In this document: positions 1-7,414 of the stretch, piece after piece
Numbering within the stretch: position 1 is the first letter of the stretch
Layout: each line of letters starts with the position of its first letter
Assembly: GCA_964592635.1 (NCBI GenBank)
Contig: CAZQFZ010000068.1
Location: 1-14,048 of the forward strand
Length of the DNA: 14,048 bases
Origin: VMCP01 sp964592635
Lineage (GTDB): Bacteria; Bacteroidota; Bacteroidia; NS11-12g; UBA955
Direction: 5' to 3'
Program-made: the position numbers and the translations under genes
Notes under the pieces: generated by a model
Told to the model about the DNA's origin: nothing
The model's input: the letters and a program-made list of their open reading frames with translations, nothing else
The model's database searches: none

Positions 1-371
1 ATCTACATCTCACAAATCTGATTCAAAACCTGCAAGTTGCTGCAGCGGGAAATGACTGCAGTTGATCAATGATCACCTTCCGCCTAAAAAAATTAAGATC
101 TAAGTGCTCTCAAGAGAAAACGGGAGTGACTTTGAAACTGAATAAATTCCATGGTACATTTATCATATTTTTATTATTATTGAGAAACTAATTTCTGGAA
201 GAAACTTAAGTTTATCTAATAAAAAGTTTTGCATTCGCATTTATGGTAAATTTGTCTTTTTCCCTAACGCCTTAAGTTTACATTGTTTTTTAATGTTTGG
301 GTCAATTATTAGGGTAGTTGCAGTTATTAATAGTAGATATAAATTGCTAAATTATTAAAATATAATAATAT
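1..371. other. Non-coding stretch left of rhuM
   Basis: No gene can be supported here. A short frame open from the window edge to a TGA at 63-65 could be the last 20 residues of a gene that ends here, but it is too short to identify. Bases 35-75 are rich in small palindromes (CTGCAG twice, TTGATCAA, TGATCA). The remainder is very AT-rich and ends in the probable rhuM promoter. No RNA gene or convincing terminator was seen. Confidence 0.5.
318..347 (+). promoter_or_regulatory. Possible Bacteroidota-type promoter for rhuM
   Basis: TTG at 318-320 is followed after exactly 19 bp by TAAATTGC at 340-347, an imperfect match to the -7 element TAnnTTTG. Transcription would begin near 352, about 20 nt before the ATG at 372, the same leader length as inferred for the crp gene. 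A second candidate -7 box, TAAATTTG at 247-254, is a better match but has no TTG at the right distance (one lies 15 bp upstream). No ribosome binding site is visible. Confidence 0.35.
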
Positions 372-1392
372 ATGATGGATAAGAAACCAGGAAATGACAT
401 TGTATTTTATAACACTCCAGCTGGTGATGTGAGGGTAGAAGTGATTTTTAATGATGAAACCTTTTGGCTTACTCAAAAGACCATGGCAGAACTATTCGGT
501 GTAAAAGTGCCTGCAATTAGTAAGCACTTATCCAATATTTTTGAAACCAACGAGTTAGTGGAAAATTCAGTTATTTCCATTTTGGAAACAACTGCTGCCG
601 ATGGTAAAAACTACCAAACTTCTTATTATAGTTTAGATGCCATAATAGCCGTAGGTTACAGGGTCAATAGCCATCAGGCTGCCCAGTTTCGTATTTGGGC
701 AACCCAAACCTTAAGAGAGTTCATTATCAAGGGTTTTGTGATGGACGATGAAAGGCTTAAACAAGGAAAACGATTTGGCCGGGACTACTTTGATGAACTC
801 TTGGAACGTATACGGGAGATACGGGCGAGTGAACGGCGTTTTTATCTCAAAATAACGGACATATACGAGCAATGTAGCTAAAGAAGCTGAAATAACTCAA
901 AAGTTCTTTAAAACCGTTCAAAACAAGTTACATTGGGCAATTACAGGTAAAACAGCGGCCGAATTAATTGCAGACAGGGCAGATGCAACACAGCCTAATA
1001 TGGGTTTGACAACTTGGAAGAATGCGCCACAGGGTAAAATTCTTAAAAGTGATATTGGTACTGCCAAAAACTATACGCAGGAGAAAGAAATGAAGGAGTT
1101 GGAACGAATTGTTACAATGTACCTAGATTTTGCTGAACTTCAGGCAGAAAGACAAGTTCCTATGAAAATGGCTGACTGGGTGTCTCGTTTGGATGCCTTC
1201 CTTCAATTTAATGAATACAACATTTTAAAAGATGCTGGGAAAATAAGTCATGATGTAGCAATGAAATTGGCTGAAAAGGAATTTGAGAAATTTAGGGTTG
1301 TCCAAGATCAAAACTATGTAAGCGATTTTGAGAAAGAGGTTAAAAAATTAAAGGATTCAATTACCAAGTCGCCTGCTAAAAAGAAGAAATAA
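372..1392 (+). pseudogene. rhuM: RhuM-family protein gene, split by a frameshift
   Basis: The first frame (372-881, 169 residues) and a second frame (through 1392) together match one full-length RhuM family protein (Virulence_RhuM) of about 340 residues. The N-terminal half has a helix-turn-helix-like segment at residues 31-55 (FWLTQKTMAELFGVKVPAIS) and the conserved stretch FRIWATQTLREFIIKGF. The C-terminal half has KFFKTVQNKLHW, GKTAAELI, MGLTTWKNAP, RIVTMYLDFAE and WVSRLDAFLQFNEY, and ends in a lysine-rich tail. Reading moves from codons starting at 372 to the +1 frame between about 864 and 882, where the first frame hits TAA at 879-881. The second frame stays open back through this point, which implies one extra base or two missing bases. 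The family is named after a gene on a Salmonella pathogenicity island, is often found in mobile or restriction-linked islands, and has no established biochemical function. The cause could be a real inactivation, an assembly error or, less likely, recoding. Confidence 0.8.
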
Positions 1393-1534
1393 ATAATTTG
1401 TTAAATGGACATTTTCTTAGTCATTTCAGCTAAAATTTGTACAATTAGATTAAATTAATCATGGATAATATTGATTTAGAATTTGGTCATTTTTTATTAT
1501 CAAAAAGCGAGTTTTTGTTCAACTTTTTGCGAAG

Positions 1535-1564
1535 TTGCAATTTTAAACTTTATAGCTATATTTG
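1535..1564 (+). promoter_or_regulatory. Promoter for the Crp/Fnr regulator
   Basis: TTG (1535-1537), a 19-bp spacer and TATATTTG (1557-1564) match the Bacteroidota sigma-A consensus (TTG, about 19 bp, TAnnTTTG) perfectly. Transcription should start near 1569-1571, giving a leader of roughly 20 nt before the ATG at 1591. The position also argues against the upstream TTG start at 1483, which would lie before the promoter. A TTGCAA palindrome overlaps the -33 box at 1535-1540, but no clear Crp/Fnr operator is recognisable. Confidence 0.7.
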
Positions 1565-1590
1565 ATGTACCCCACTTATTTGCAATAGTT

Positions 1591-2301
1591 ATGAGTTTCG
1601 AACACAAAGGTGTTGATTGTAACAATTGTGTAAAACGTTTTAATTCAGTTTTTTGTAAAGCTGAAAACGACTCAATTGATTCTATCAACGATCACAAGGT
1701 CTGCACACCTTACAAACGCGGCCAAAATATTTTCTTGGAAGGAATGCGTCCACAAGGCGTGTATTGTGTGAATTATGGAAAAATCAAAGTCTCGAAATTG
1801 GGTGAAGATGGAAAGGAACAAATTCTTCGATTAGTTAAAGCCGGAGATCTTTTAGGGTATCGGTCGCTTTTAGGGGAAGATAAATACTATGCATCAGCAG
1901 TTGCCATGGAAGATTCAGGAGTATGTTTTATTCCGAGAGAACTTTTTTTAGGCATTCTTCAAAAAGATGGCGTTCTGACCATGGAAATCATGAAGTTGCT
2001 TTCCGACGATTTAAGAAAAGCTGAACAGAACATTACACACTTGGCTCAAAAGCCCGTAAGAGAACGTTTGGCTGAAGCCTTGTTGTTTATCAAAGAAACG
2101 TATGGATTCGAAGAAGATGGTAAAACCATCGCTCTTAAAATTACCCGAGAAGAATTGGCTAATTTGGTGGGAACCGCCACCGAAACGGTTATACGATTAC
2201 TCGCGGAATTTAAATCCGACTCCATCCTGGAACTAGAAGGCAAAAAAATCAAAATTGCCTCTATGAGTAAATTAGTTAAGACTGCTCGACTAGAAGATTA
2301 A
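1591..2301 (+). CDS. Crp/Fnr-family transcriptional regulator with N-terminal cysteine cluster
   Basis: A 236-residue transcription factor. The N-terminus carries Cys10, Cys13 and Cys22, with Cys38 further on. Residues about 38-150 form the cyclic-nucleotide-binding-like beta-barrel (RGQNIFLEGMRPQGVYCVNYGK), without the full arginine/glutamate phosphate-binding cassette of true cAMP receptors. Residues about 153-225 form the winged helix (KPVRERLAEALL, then ITREELANLVGTATETVIRL, with the recognition helix at 194-208). Such Bacteroidota proteins usually answer to redox, oxygen or nitrosative signals, but the ligand cannot be read here. Cysteine spacing is C-x2-C-x8-C rather than E. coli FNR's C-x2-C-x5-C, so an Fe-S cluster is only possible. 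ATG 1591 was chosen because the reading frame upstream lies before a perfect promoter and has no conserved character. It converges on nhaA, with two bases between the stops. The DNA target is unknown. Confidence 0.9.
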   Translation: MSFEHKGVDCNNCVKRFNSVFCKAENDSIDSINDHKVCTPYKRGQNIFLEGMRPQGVYCVNYGKIKVSKLGEDGKEQILRLVKAGDLLGYRSLLGEDKYYASAVAMEDSGVCFIPRELFLGILQKDGVLTMEIMKLLSDDLRKAEQNITHLAQKPVRERLAEALLFIKETYGFEEDGKTIALKITREELANLVGTATETVIRLLAEFKSDSILELEGKKIKIASMSKLVKTARLED

Positions 2302-2303
2302 TT

Positions 2304-3557
2304 CTATTTTTTGCCGCTTGCGAACACCAAATATCCTAAGCCAGCAGCTGTAACACTGGTAATAATAATGCTCAATTTACTCAAATTGATAAAATCTGGA
2401 TTCGTGAATGCCAAGTTGGCAACAAAAATAGACATGGTGAATCCAATTCCACCCAACATTCCAGCCGCCCACAACTTTTTCATTGAAATATCTTGGGAAA
2501 TTTCAGCCCATCCAAGCTTGTGACTCAAAACACTCATGCCAAAAATACCTAAGGGCTTCCCTACAAATAATCCGAAGAAAATCCCAAAAGAAATTGGTGA
2601 AATCAACTGATCCATCATTTCAACATTGATAAAAATGGCTGTATTGGCTGCTGCAAATAATGGAAGGATTAAGAATGATACCCAATTAGATAAGGCATGC
2701 TCAATCCGATTGGCTAACTTTTTCTCTGCATGGGTTTGACGTGGCAGCATAAACGCTAAAACTACACCTGCAATGGTGGCATGAATGCCCGAATGCAGCA
2801 TCGAAAACCACAATGCAAATCCCAAAATCACATACACCCACATATAATGCCAATCCTTTTTATCGGCAATGTATAAAATAGCAATGATGATTAGCGAAAC
2901 GCCCATCCATCCCCAAGAAATTGACTGACCGTAAAACAATGCGATAATAAGTATGGCACCCAAATCATCGATTATGGCCAGCGCAGTTAAAAAGACTTTC
3001 AGTGAGGTGGGGACTTTATTCCCCAACATGCCTAAAATAGCAATGGCAAATGCAATGTCTGTAGCAGTAGGGATACCCATTCCTGATATCGTTTCGGGTG
3101 AATTTGCATTGAATACAAAATAAATTAGAGCTGGTACAACCATCCCGCCCAAAGCGCCCAAAACCGGTAGCATGGCGCGTTTGCGATTCGATAATTCCCC
3201 TTCCACCAATTCTCGTTTGATTTCGATACCCACCAACAGAAAAAATAGGGTCATTAAGCCATCATTTATCCAATCGGTTACAGAATGGTGCAGATGAAAA
3301 CGATGATCGTTCCATCCAAATTCTGTTTTCCAAAGTGATAAATAATCTTGACTCCAAATGGAGTTTGCAATAAAAAGTGAAGCTGCAGTGAAAAGGACTA
3401 ATAATACCCCAGATGACTGTTGATTTTGGAAAAATGCACGAAAAATATTCGTTATTCTCAATCTTCGGACAGGCGAATTTGGCGTTTCGGTCATTGTATT
3501 TGGGGTATTTGACGATGTTTTTGGATTAGAGGAGGTATTATCTTTTTCTGAGGACAT
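2304..3557 (-). CDS. nhaA: Na+/H+ antiporter NhaA
   Basis: A 417-residue inner-membrane antiporter that exports Na+ (or Li+) in exchange for protons, serving pH and salt homeostasis. All hallmarks of the family are present: TATDIAFAIAILG with Asp167, the AIIDDLGAI motif with Asp197 and Asp198 (the ion-binding aspartate pair, Asp163/Asp164 in E. coli), and FVGKPLGIFG with Lys334 (E. coli Lys300). Hydrophobic helices run throughout from about residue 50 to 410, ending at GTGGIGF-like IGFTMSIFVANLAF. E. coli NhaA has 388 residues; the difference is mostly a polar, Ser/Thr/Asn-rich cytoplasmic N-terminus of about 35 residues before RRLRITNIFRAFF. The ATG at 3557 is the first in the frame and was kept, though a shorter start within the polar segment (Met22) cannot be excluded. 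It is divergent from ribD and shares a 104-bp intergenic region with it. Confidence 0.95.
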   Translation of the reverse strand: MSSEKDNTSSNPKTSSNTPNTMTETPNSPVRRLRITNIFRAFFQNQQSSGVLLVLFTAASLFIANSIWSQDYLSLWKTEFGWNDHRFHLHHSVTDWINDGLMTLFFLLVGIEIKRELVEGELSNRKRAMLPVLGALGGMVVPALIYFVFNANSPETISGMGIPTATDIAFAIAILGMLGNKVPTSLKVFLTALAIIDDLGAILIIALFYGQSISWGWMGVSLIIIAILYIADKKDWHYMWVYVILGFALWFSMLHSGIHATIAGVVLAFMLPRQTHAEKKLANRIEHALSNWVSFLILPLFAAANTAIFINVEMMDQLISPISFGIFFGLFVGKPLGIFGMSVLSHKLGWAEISQDISMKKLWAAGMLGGIGFTMSIFVANLAFTNPDFINLSKLSIIITSVTAAGLGYLVFASGKK

Positions 3558-3608
3558 AAATTCTGAATTTGGGATATTTAATTATTGAACTTAGGTAACG
3601 AGTTCTTT

Positions 3609-3641
3609 TTGTAAACACCTCAAAAATAAAGGTTATTTTCG
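3609..3641 (+). promoter_or_regulatory. Candidate ribD promoter
   Basis: TTG at 3609-3611 and TATTTTCG at 3634-3641 (one mismatch from TAnnTTTG) are separated by 22 bp, within the range tolerated in flavobacterial promoters but longer than the optimum. Transcription would start near 3647, about 15 nt before the GTG at 3662. The same octamer TATTTTCG lies just upstream of ftsK (11237-11244), which slightly supports its use as a -7 element. Confidence 0.3.
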
Positions 3642-3650
3642 CAGCTATAA
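3621..3650 (-). promoter_or_regulatory. Probable nhaA promoter
   Basis: On the minus strand, TATTTTTG (plus bases 3621-3628) matches the -7 consensus TAnnTTTG exactly, and TTA (plus 3648-3650) lies 19 bp upstream in place of the TTG -33 box. The start of transcription would be near 3615, giving nhaA a leader of about 58 nt. It overlaps the candidate ribD promoter on the other strand. Confidence 0.45.
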
Positions 3651-3661
3651 CTACTTTTAAA

Positions 3662-4951
3662 GTGAATTACCCGTATTCTGTCGAAGATTTATTGCCTGAG
3701 TTCCATTCTGAATCTACGGAATATAACTCACATGAATTCTTTATGAAACGATGTTTGGAGTTGGCTTTTAAAGGAAATGGTTGGGCACAACCCAATCCGT
3801 TAGTGGGGTCAGTAATTGTTCATAATCAACAAATTATAGCAGAAGGATTTCATCGTAAGTTTGGTGAAAATCATGCCGAACGCATGGCTATTTTGTCGTT
3901 GGAAAACAAAGAATTATTAAAGCAATCTACCCTTTATGTGAGTTTAGAACCCTGTTCACATTTTGGGAAAACTCCACCTTGTTCCGATTTAATTATTGAA
4001 TACCAAATACCCAAAGTGGTGGTGGGGATGTTAGATCCGAATCCTGTAGTAAATGGAAATGGTATAAAGCGTTTGAAAGAACATGGAATCGAAGTAGTTG
4101 AAAATGTATTAACGGATTCCTGCCGCTATTTGAATCGAAAATTCATTGTAAATCAAACTCAGAAACGTCCGTTTATAACATTGAAATGGGCTGAATCTAA
4201 AGACGGTTTTTATGCACCCAGTCCCAAAAGAATTCAAAAAATCACGGGTTCTACGGCGCAAAAATTTACACATAGATTGCGGCAATCGCATCAAGCCATT
4301 TTGGTAGGAATTGGTACCTGGGCACTTGATCAACCTCAATTGAATGATCGGTATTTTGGAGGTCCACAGCCTGTAAAATTAGTAATGACCGAAAACGAAT
4401 TGTGGTGTTTTACAGAGAGTTTAAAATGGACGGGTATGAGTACGTATAAACAAGACGAACTAAAATTTGATAGTGAATTGCAGCGTCAGGCGGAAATTTT
4501 TGATGAATTGATGAATTCGACTAATTGCGACTATTCTATTCTGAAATTCTATCGAATTCCTTTAACTGGTGCTGAGTTCGAATCTCTGATTTGCACAAAA
4601 GCAGAGTATATCAGTGAATTCTGTTATCAAAATGGTTGGTACTCCTTGTTGATAGAAGGTGGAAGTTCTGTGTGGAATGCTTTTCTTAATCAAAATTTGG
4701 TCGATGAATTGATTGTGTACAGAAGCCAATCTGTTGAATTAAGTGTTGGAATTCGCGTACCTAAAATAACCATGAATGATACGTTTCAAACTCCAATTAC
4801 GGCTGATTTAGATGAATATGAGATAAATTTACAACCGAATAAATCTTTTTCAAGTTCTATGTCGACTGGAGTTGAAAGCCTATCGTTTAGAGATACCCCA
4901 CCGAGTCAAATTCATTCCGATCAATTAGTTCTTTATAAATGGAAAGGTTAA
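3662..4951 (+). CDS. ribD: Bifunctional riboflavin biosynthesis protein RibD (deaminase/reductase)
   Basis: A cytoplasmic enzyme for two riboflavin steps: deamination of the pyrimidine formed from GTP, then NADPH-dependent reduction of its ribose side chain. The N-terminal deaminase domain (about residues 23-150) has the zinc site HAE (71-73) and PCSHFGKTPPC with Cys98 and Cys107. The C-terminal reductase domain (about 168-428) has RPFITLKWAESKDG, GIGTWALDQPQLNDR and LIEGGSSVWNAFL. At 429 residues it is longer than the usual 340-370: there are extra polar stretches near residues 245-300 and 385-415. GTG 3662 is used because the first in-frame ATG (residue 28) would remove HEFF, which is conserved just before MKRCLELA. 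The 13-base overlap with the next gene indicates translational coupling. No other riboflavin genes or FMN riboswitch are seen nearby. Confidence 0.92.
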   Translation: MNYPYSVEDLLPEFHSESTEYNSHEFFMKRCLELAFKGNGWAQPNPLVGSVIVHNQQIIAEGFHRKFGENHAERMAILSLENKELLKQSTLYVSLEPCSHFGKTPPCSDLIIEYQIPKVVVGMLDPNPVVNGNGIKRLKEHGIEVVENVLTDSCRYLNRKFIVNQTQKRPFITLKWAESKDGFYAPSPKRIQKITGSTAQKFTHRLRQSHQAILVGIGTWALDQPQLNDRYFGGPQPVKLVMTENELWCFTESLKWTGMSTYKQDELKFDSELQRQAEIFDELMNSTNCDYSILKFYRIPLTGAEFESLICTKAEYISEFCYQNGWYSLLIEGGSSVWNAFLNQNLVDELIVYRSQSVELSVGIRVPKITMNDTFQTPITADLDEYEINLQPNKSFSSSMSTGVESLSFRDTPPSQIHSDQLVLYKWKG

Positions 4952-6072
4952 TCCCATTAGTTGCAAGCATTTTATTGTCGACCGGTCTGTTCGCCGTGTT
5001 CAAATTTATTGGCAAAAAAGGGCTGTCTCAATTTCCTGTAATTATTATCAATTACATTACGTGTTTTGTATTGGGAAATTTAGTGTTGGGAGATCAACAT
5101 ATACTGCGATTTAAAACTGTTAGTACCGAAGGATTTTGGCCCTTGTTGTGTTTGGGGATGTTGTTTGTGGGGACGTTCTTCCTCATGGCTAAATCAACCC
5201 ATGATTCCGGCGCGGCAGCAAGTTCAATGGCTTCGAAAATGAGTATGATTATACCCATAATCGCCTCGGTTTTATTCTGGGGTGAAGCGGTAAGTGTACA
5301 AATGATCGTAGGAATATTATTGGCGGTTGCTTCCGTTTACATGATTAGTCGTGTAAAATCGGATAATCTAGATTCACAATATTCTACTGAAATTCTCGGA
5401 AAAAACTCAGAAAAGCAGTGTAATTCTGAATCCAACATACTACTGAATTCAAAGCAGAATTCACATCCCCAAAAATCCTTCAACGTCATTTTGATTTTAG
5501 TGTTTTTAGGAAGCGGAATGGTGGATACGTTATTAAACGTATTTAAACAATTGAATTATAACGAGTTCAACAACGAGCAAAAAGCGGCATTGACCTTCGG
5601 TGGAGCCATGATTTCGGGGTTGCTGGTTTGGGCGGTAAAGCCGAGATCCACAGCTAGTGTGGTTGATTCCAAACACGTGATGACGGAAGAAGGTAATTTT
5701 AGTGTACACAATAGCGTTAAAAACGGTATCCATTTTGATAAAAATCATGTGGCAAGTAATCATCAGAGTAGTAATTTTGAGAGCAGTACCCCTGTCGGCG
5801 AACCGATGCATTTGAATACTCCAACCAACTCAAACGTTTTAACCATCGTTTCGGGTATAGTATTGGGCAGCATTAATTTTTATTCCGTAGTGGCTTTGTA
5901 CGCAGCAATCGATGCTTTTAAAGATAATACCGCCATACTATTTTCATTGAATAATGTGGGTGTTGTGGTGCTTTCAACCGTCGTAGGGTGGTTTTATGGA
6001 GAACGTCCTGTTGCACGTGTTTTTTGGGGGATGGGATTGGCAATCTTGTCTATATTAGTTTTGGCTTTTTAA
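4939..6072 (+). CDS. EamA/DMT-superfamily membrane transporter
   Basis: A polytopic membrane protein of 377 residues with the two-repeat layout of drug/metabolite transporters. Helices are visible near residues 5-22, 33-50, 66-84, 101-116, 120-137, 181-200, 216-233, 299-322, 333-350 and 358-376. The stretch GAAASSMASKMSMIIPIIAS followed by FWGE, and the second-repeat counterpart FSLNNVGVVVLSTVVGWFYGE, are the typical EamA repeat ends (helix then Gly-Glu). The substrate is not known. It is longer than the usual 290-300 residues because of two polar segments, about 138-180 and 233-299, rich in Ser, Asn and His. It begins 13 bases inside ribD and is followed immediately by the yigZ-like gene, so the three are probably cotranscribed. 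The coupling to ribD makes a flavin- or nucleoside-related substrate conceivable, but this is speculation. Confidence 0.82.
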   Translation: MERLIPLVASILLSTGLFAVFKFIGKKGLSQFPVIIINYITCFVLGNLVLGDQHILRFKTVSTEGFWPLLCLGMLFVGTFFLMAKSTHDSGAAASSMASKMSMIIPIIASVLFWGEAVSVQMIVGILLAVASVYMISRVKSDNLDSQYSTEILGKNSEKQCNSESNILLNSKQNSHPQKSFNVILILVFLGSGMVDTLLNVFKQLNYNEFNNEQKAALTFGGAMISGLLVWAVKPRSTASVVDSKHVMTEEGNFSVHNSVKNGIHFDKNHVASNHQSSNFESSTPVGEPMHLNTPTNSNVLTIVSGIVLGSINFYSVVALYAAIDAFKDNTAILFSLNNVGVVVLSTVVGWFYGERPVARVFWGMGLAILSILVLAF

Positions 6073-6087
6073 GTGGGTGATTACAAA

Positions 6088-6696
6088 ATGAGTTTATTTT
6101 CAGATACTTATGTAGAAATTGAGCACGCAGCAGAATTTAATCTTCGCGATAAAGGCAGTAAGTTTTTAGCTTACAGTTTTCCAATCCAAAGTGAATCTGA
6201 GGTCAAACCACTATTATTACAACTCAAAAGCAAATACCCCGATGCAACTCACCATTGCTATGCGTATGTAATTGGACAATCGTCGGAGGCACAGCGGGCT
6301 AACGATGATGGAGAACCTTCTAATAGCGCAGGTCGTCCGATTTTGAGGGCCATTATATCACAAGAACTTACCAACGTACTTGTGGTAGTAGTTCGATATT
6401 TTGGGGGCACGCTTTTGGGGATTCCGGGTTTGATTTCGGCCTACGGAAGTGCTGCTCAAGAAGTTCTAAAATTATCGGGTAGAGCAGAGAAAATTCAAGA
6501 AGAATCGTTTACAATGACTGCTGATTTTGATAAGGAGCAAGAAATCCATTTGTTTTTAAAATCATTTGAATTTCGGATTGTAAACCGCGAGTATTCGGAT
6601 CGAGTAACATACACCGTAAAAATTCGGAAAAATCAGGTTATGCAGTTTGAGAAAGAGGCGGCAAAAGCATACCTTCTGGAAGTGAAATCTTTTTAG
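6088..6696 (+). CDS. yigZ: YigZ/IMPACT family protein
   Basis: A 202-residue cytoplasmic protein of the YigZ/UPF0029 (IMPACT) family. The N-terminal domain has DKGSKFLAY, ATHHCYAYVIG, DDGEPSNSAGRPIL and VVVVRYFGGTLLGIPGLISAYG, the strongest family signature. The C-terminal part (about 135-202) corresponds to the ferredoxin-like DUF1949 domain. Family members relate to the eukaryotic GCN2 regulator IMPACT and are thought to interact with translation factors or nucleic acid; no enzymatic reaction is established. A GTG at 6073 directly abuts the previous stop, but ATG 6088 is preferred because homologues begin with MSLFSDTY-like residues. It is the last gene of the ribD run. Its final 59 bases overlap trmB on the other strand. 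Confidence 0.9.
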   Translation: MSLFSDTYVEIEHAAEFNLRDKGSKFLAYSFPIQSESEVKPLLLQLKSKYPDATHHCYAYVIGQSSEAQRANDDGEPSNSAGRPILRAIISQELTNVLVVVVRYFGGTLLGIPGLISAYGSAAQEVLKLSGRAEKIQEESFTMTADFDKEQEIHLFLKSFEFRIVNREYSDRVTYTVKIRKNQVMQFEKEAAKAYLLEVKSF

Positions 6697-7354
6697 ATTC
6701 ATCACTTTTTACATCTCCAATCACAAAACGTACGTATTTAATTTTCTTCCCTTCTTTAAGCCAGATTTGCTCATAAAACGTCTGAATATTCAAAAATGCT
6801 GGTACCGGAATCATGGAATAAATGTCGTTGATGTTTGCTTGTACATTCAATCCGTCTAAAACACACTGTTCCAAGGTGGTTTCGTAAAACAAATCTGAAT
6901 CCGTTTTCACATTCATCACTGCGGTAGGTGGCATAATTTTACGATAAACATTGAGAAAACGACCAGAAACCAATCGTTTGTATCGTTTTTGTGGTTGTGG
7001 ATCGGGGAAGGTAATCCAAGCTTCAGACACCTCATGGGTGTCGAAATACAAATCGGCTTTATCGATTTCTATGCGTAAAAATCGGACGTTGTTTAATCCT
7101 TCTTCAATGGCTGTTTTGGCGCCTTTCCACAATCGATTGCCTTTAATATCAACACCAATGTAATTGATTTGGGGATTCATTCGAGCTAAACCGATAGCGT
7201 AATCCCCTTTGCCGCAGGCAAATTCAACCACAATGGGGTTATTATTGCCAAAGATTTCGGTCCACTTGCCTTTTGTTTCTGATTTATAATCAAACGTATT
7301 GCTGAACGAATCGAATTCGGAAAACTTTTGAAGTTTGTTTTTTCCAGTACCCAT
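6638..7354 (-). CDS. trmB: tRNA (guanine-N7-)-methyltransferase TrmB
   Basis: A 238-residue class I SAM-dependent methyltransferase that makes m7G at position 46 of tRNA. The SAM-binding motif I is VVEFACGKGDYAIGLA (residues 42-57); IGVDIKGNRLWKGAK (66-80) follows, as do FLRIEIDKAD and the hallmark TFPDPQPQKRYKR (115-127). The C-terminal catalytic segment has TDSDLFYETT and QTFYEQIWLKEGKKIKYVRF (191-210). About 28 residues follow this last conserved block, and the terminal ones are encoded antisense to the end of yigZ. It is divergent from aat, with 60 bp between ATG 7354 and the proposed aat start. No clear TTG/TAnnTTTG pair is seen in front of it. Confidence 0.93.
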   Translation of the reverse strand: MGTGKNKLQKFSEFDSFSNTFDYKSETKGKWTEIFGNNNPIVVEFACGKGDYAIGLARMNPQINYIGVDIKGNRLWKGAKTAIEEGLNNVRFLRIEIDKADLYFDTHEVSEAWITFPDPQPQKRYKRLVSGRFLNVYRKIMPPTAVMNVKTDSDLFYETTLEQCVLDGLNVQANINDIYSMIPVPAFLNIQTFYEQIWLKEGKKIKYVRFVIGDVKSDESKKISLPEGMLLPPLSQTA

Positions 7355-7379
7355 TTCACTGCAAAGGAACGCATATTTT

Positions 7380-7409
7380 TTGAGACAGTGCGGGGATGTA
7401 TTACTTTTG
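7380..7409 (+). promoter_or_regulatory. Promoter for aat
   Basis: TTG (7380-7382), 19 bp, and TACTTTTG (7402-7409) form a perfect Bacteroidota promoter. Transcription would be expected at about 7413-7416, on top of the GTG at 7415 proposed as the aat start. Upstream starts in the aat frame (TTG at 7328) therefore would not be on the transcript. Confidence 0.6.
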
Positions 7410-7414
7410 CACTT

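Noticed and set aside
3..65. Possible C-terminal tail of a gene entering from the left
   Set aside because: Twenty codons without a recognisable motif are not enough; several other frames are open over the same stretch.
48..77. FNR-type operator in TTGATCAATGATCA
   Set aside because: The half-site spacing does not fit TTGAT-N4-ATCAA and no gene start is nearby.
1461..1565. A 34-codon open frame starting ATG upstream of the crp gene
   Set aside because: It overlaps the perfect crp promoter, has no recognisable features and its Phe/Leu-rich content fits AT-rich non-coding DNA.
1483..1590. N-terminal extension of the Crp/Fnr protein from a TTG start
   Set aside because: It lies mostly before the promoter and shows no conserved character; ATG 1591 gives a normal family start.
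7328..7414. N-terminal extension of Aat from a TTG start overlapping trmB
   Set aside because: It precedes the promoter, overlaps the 5' end of the divergent trmB and lacks family similarity.
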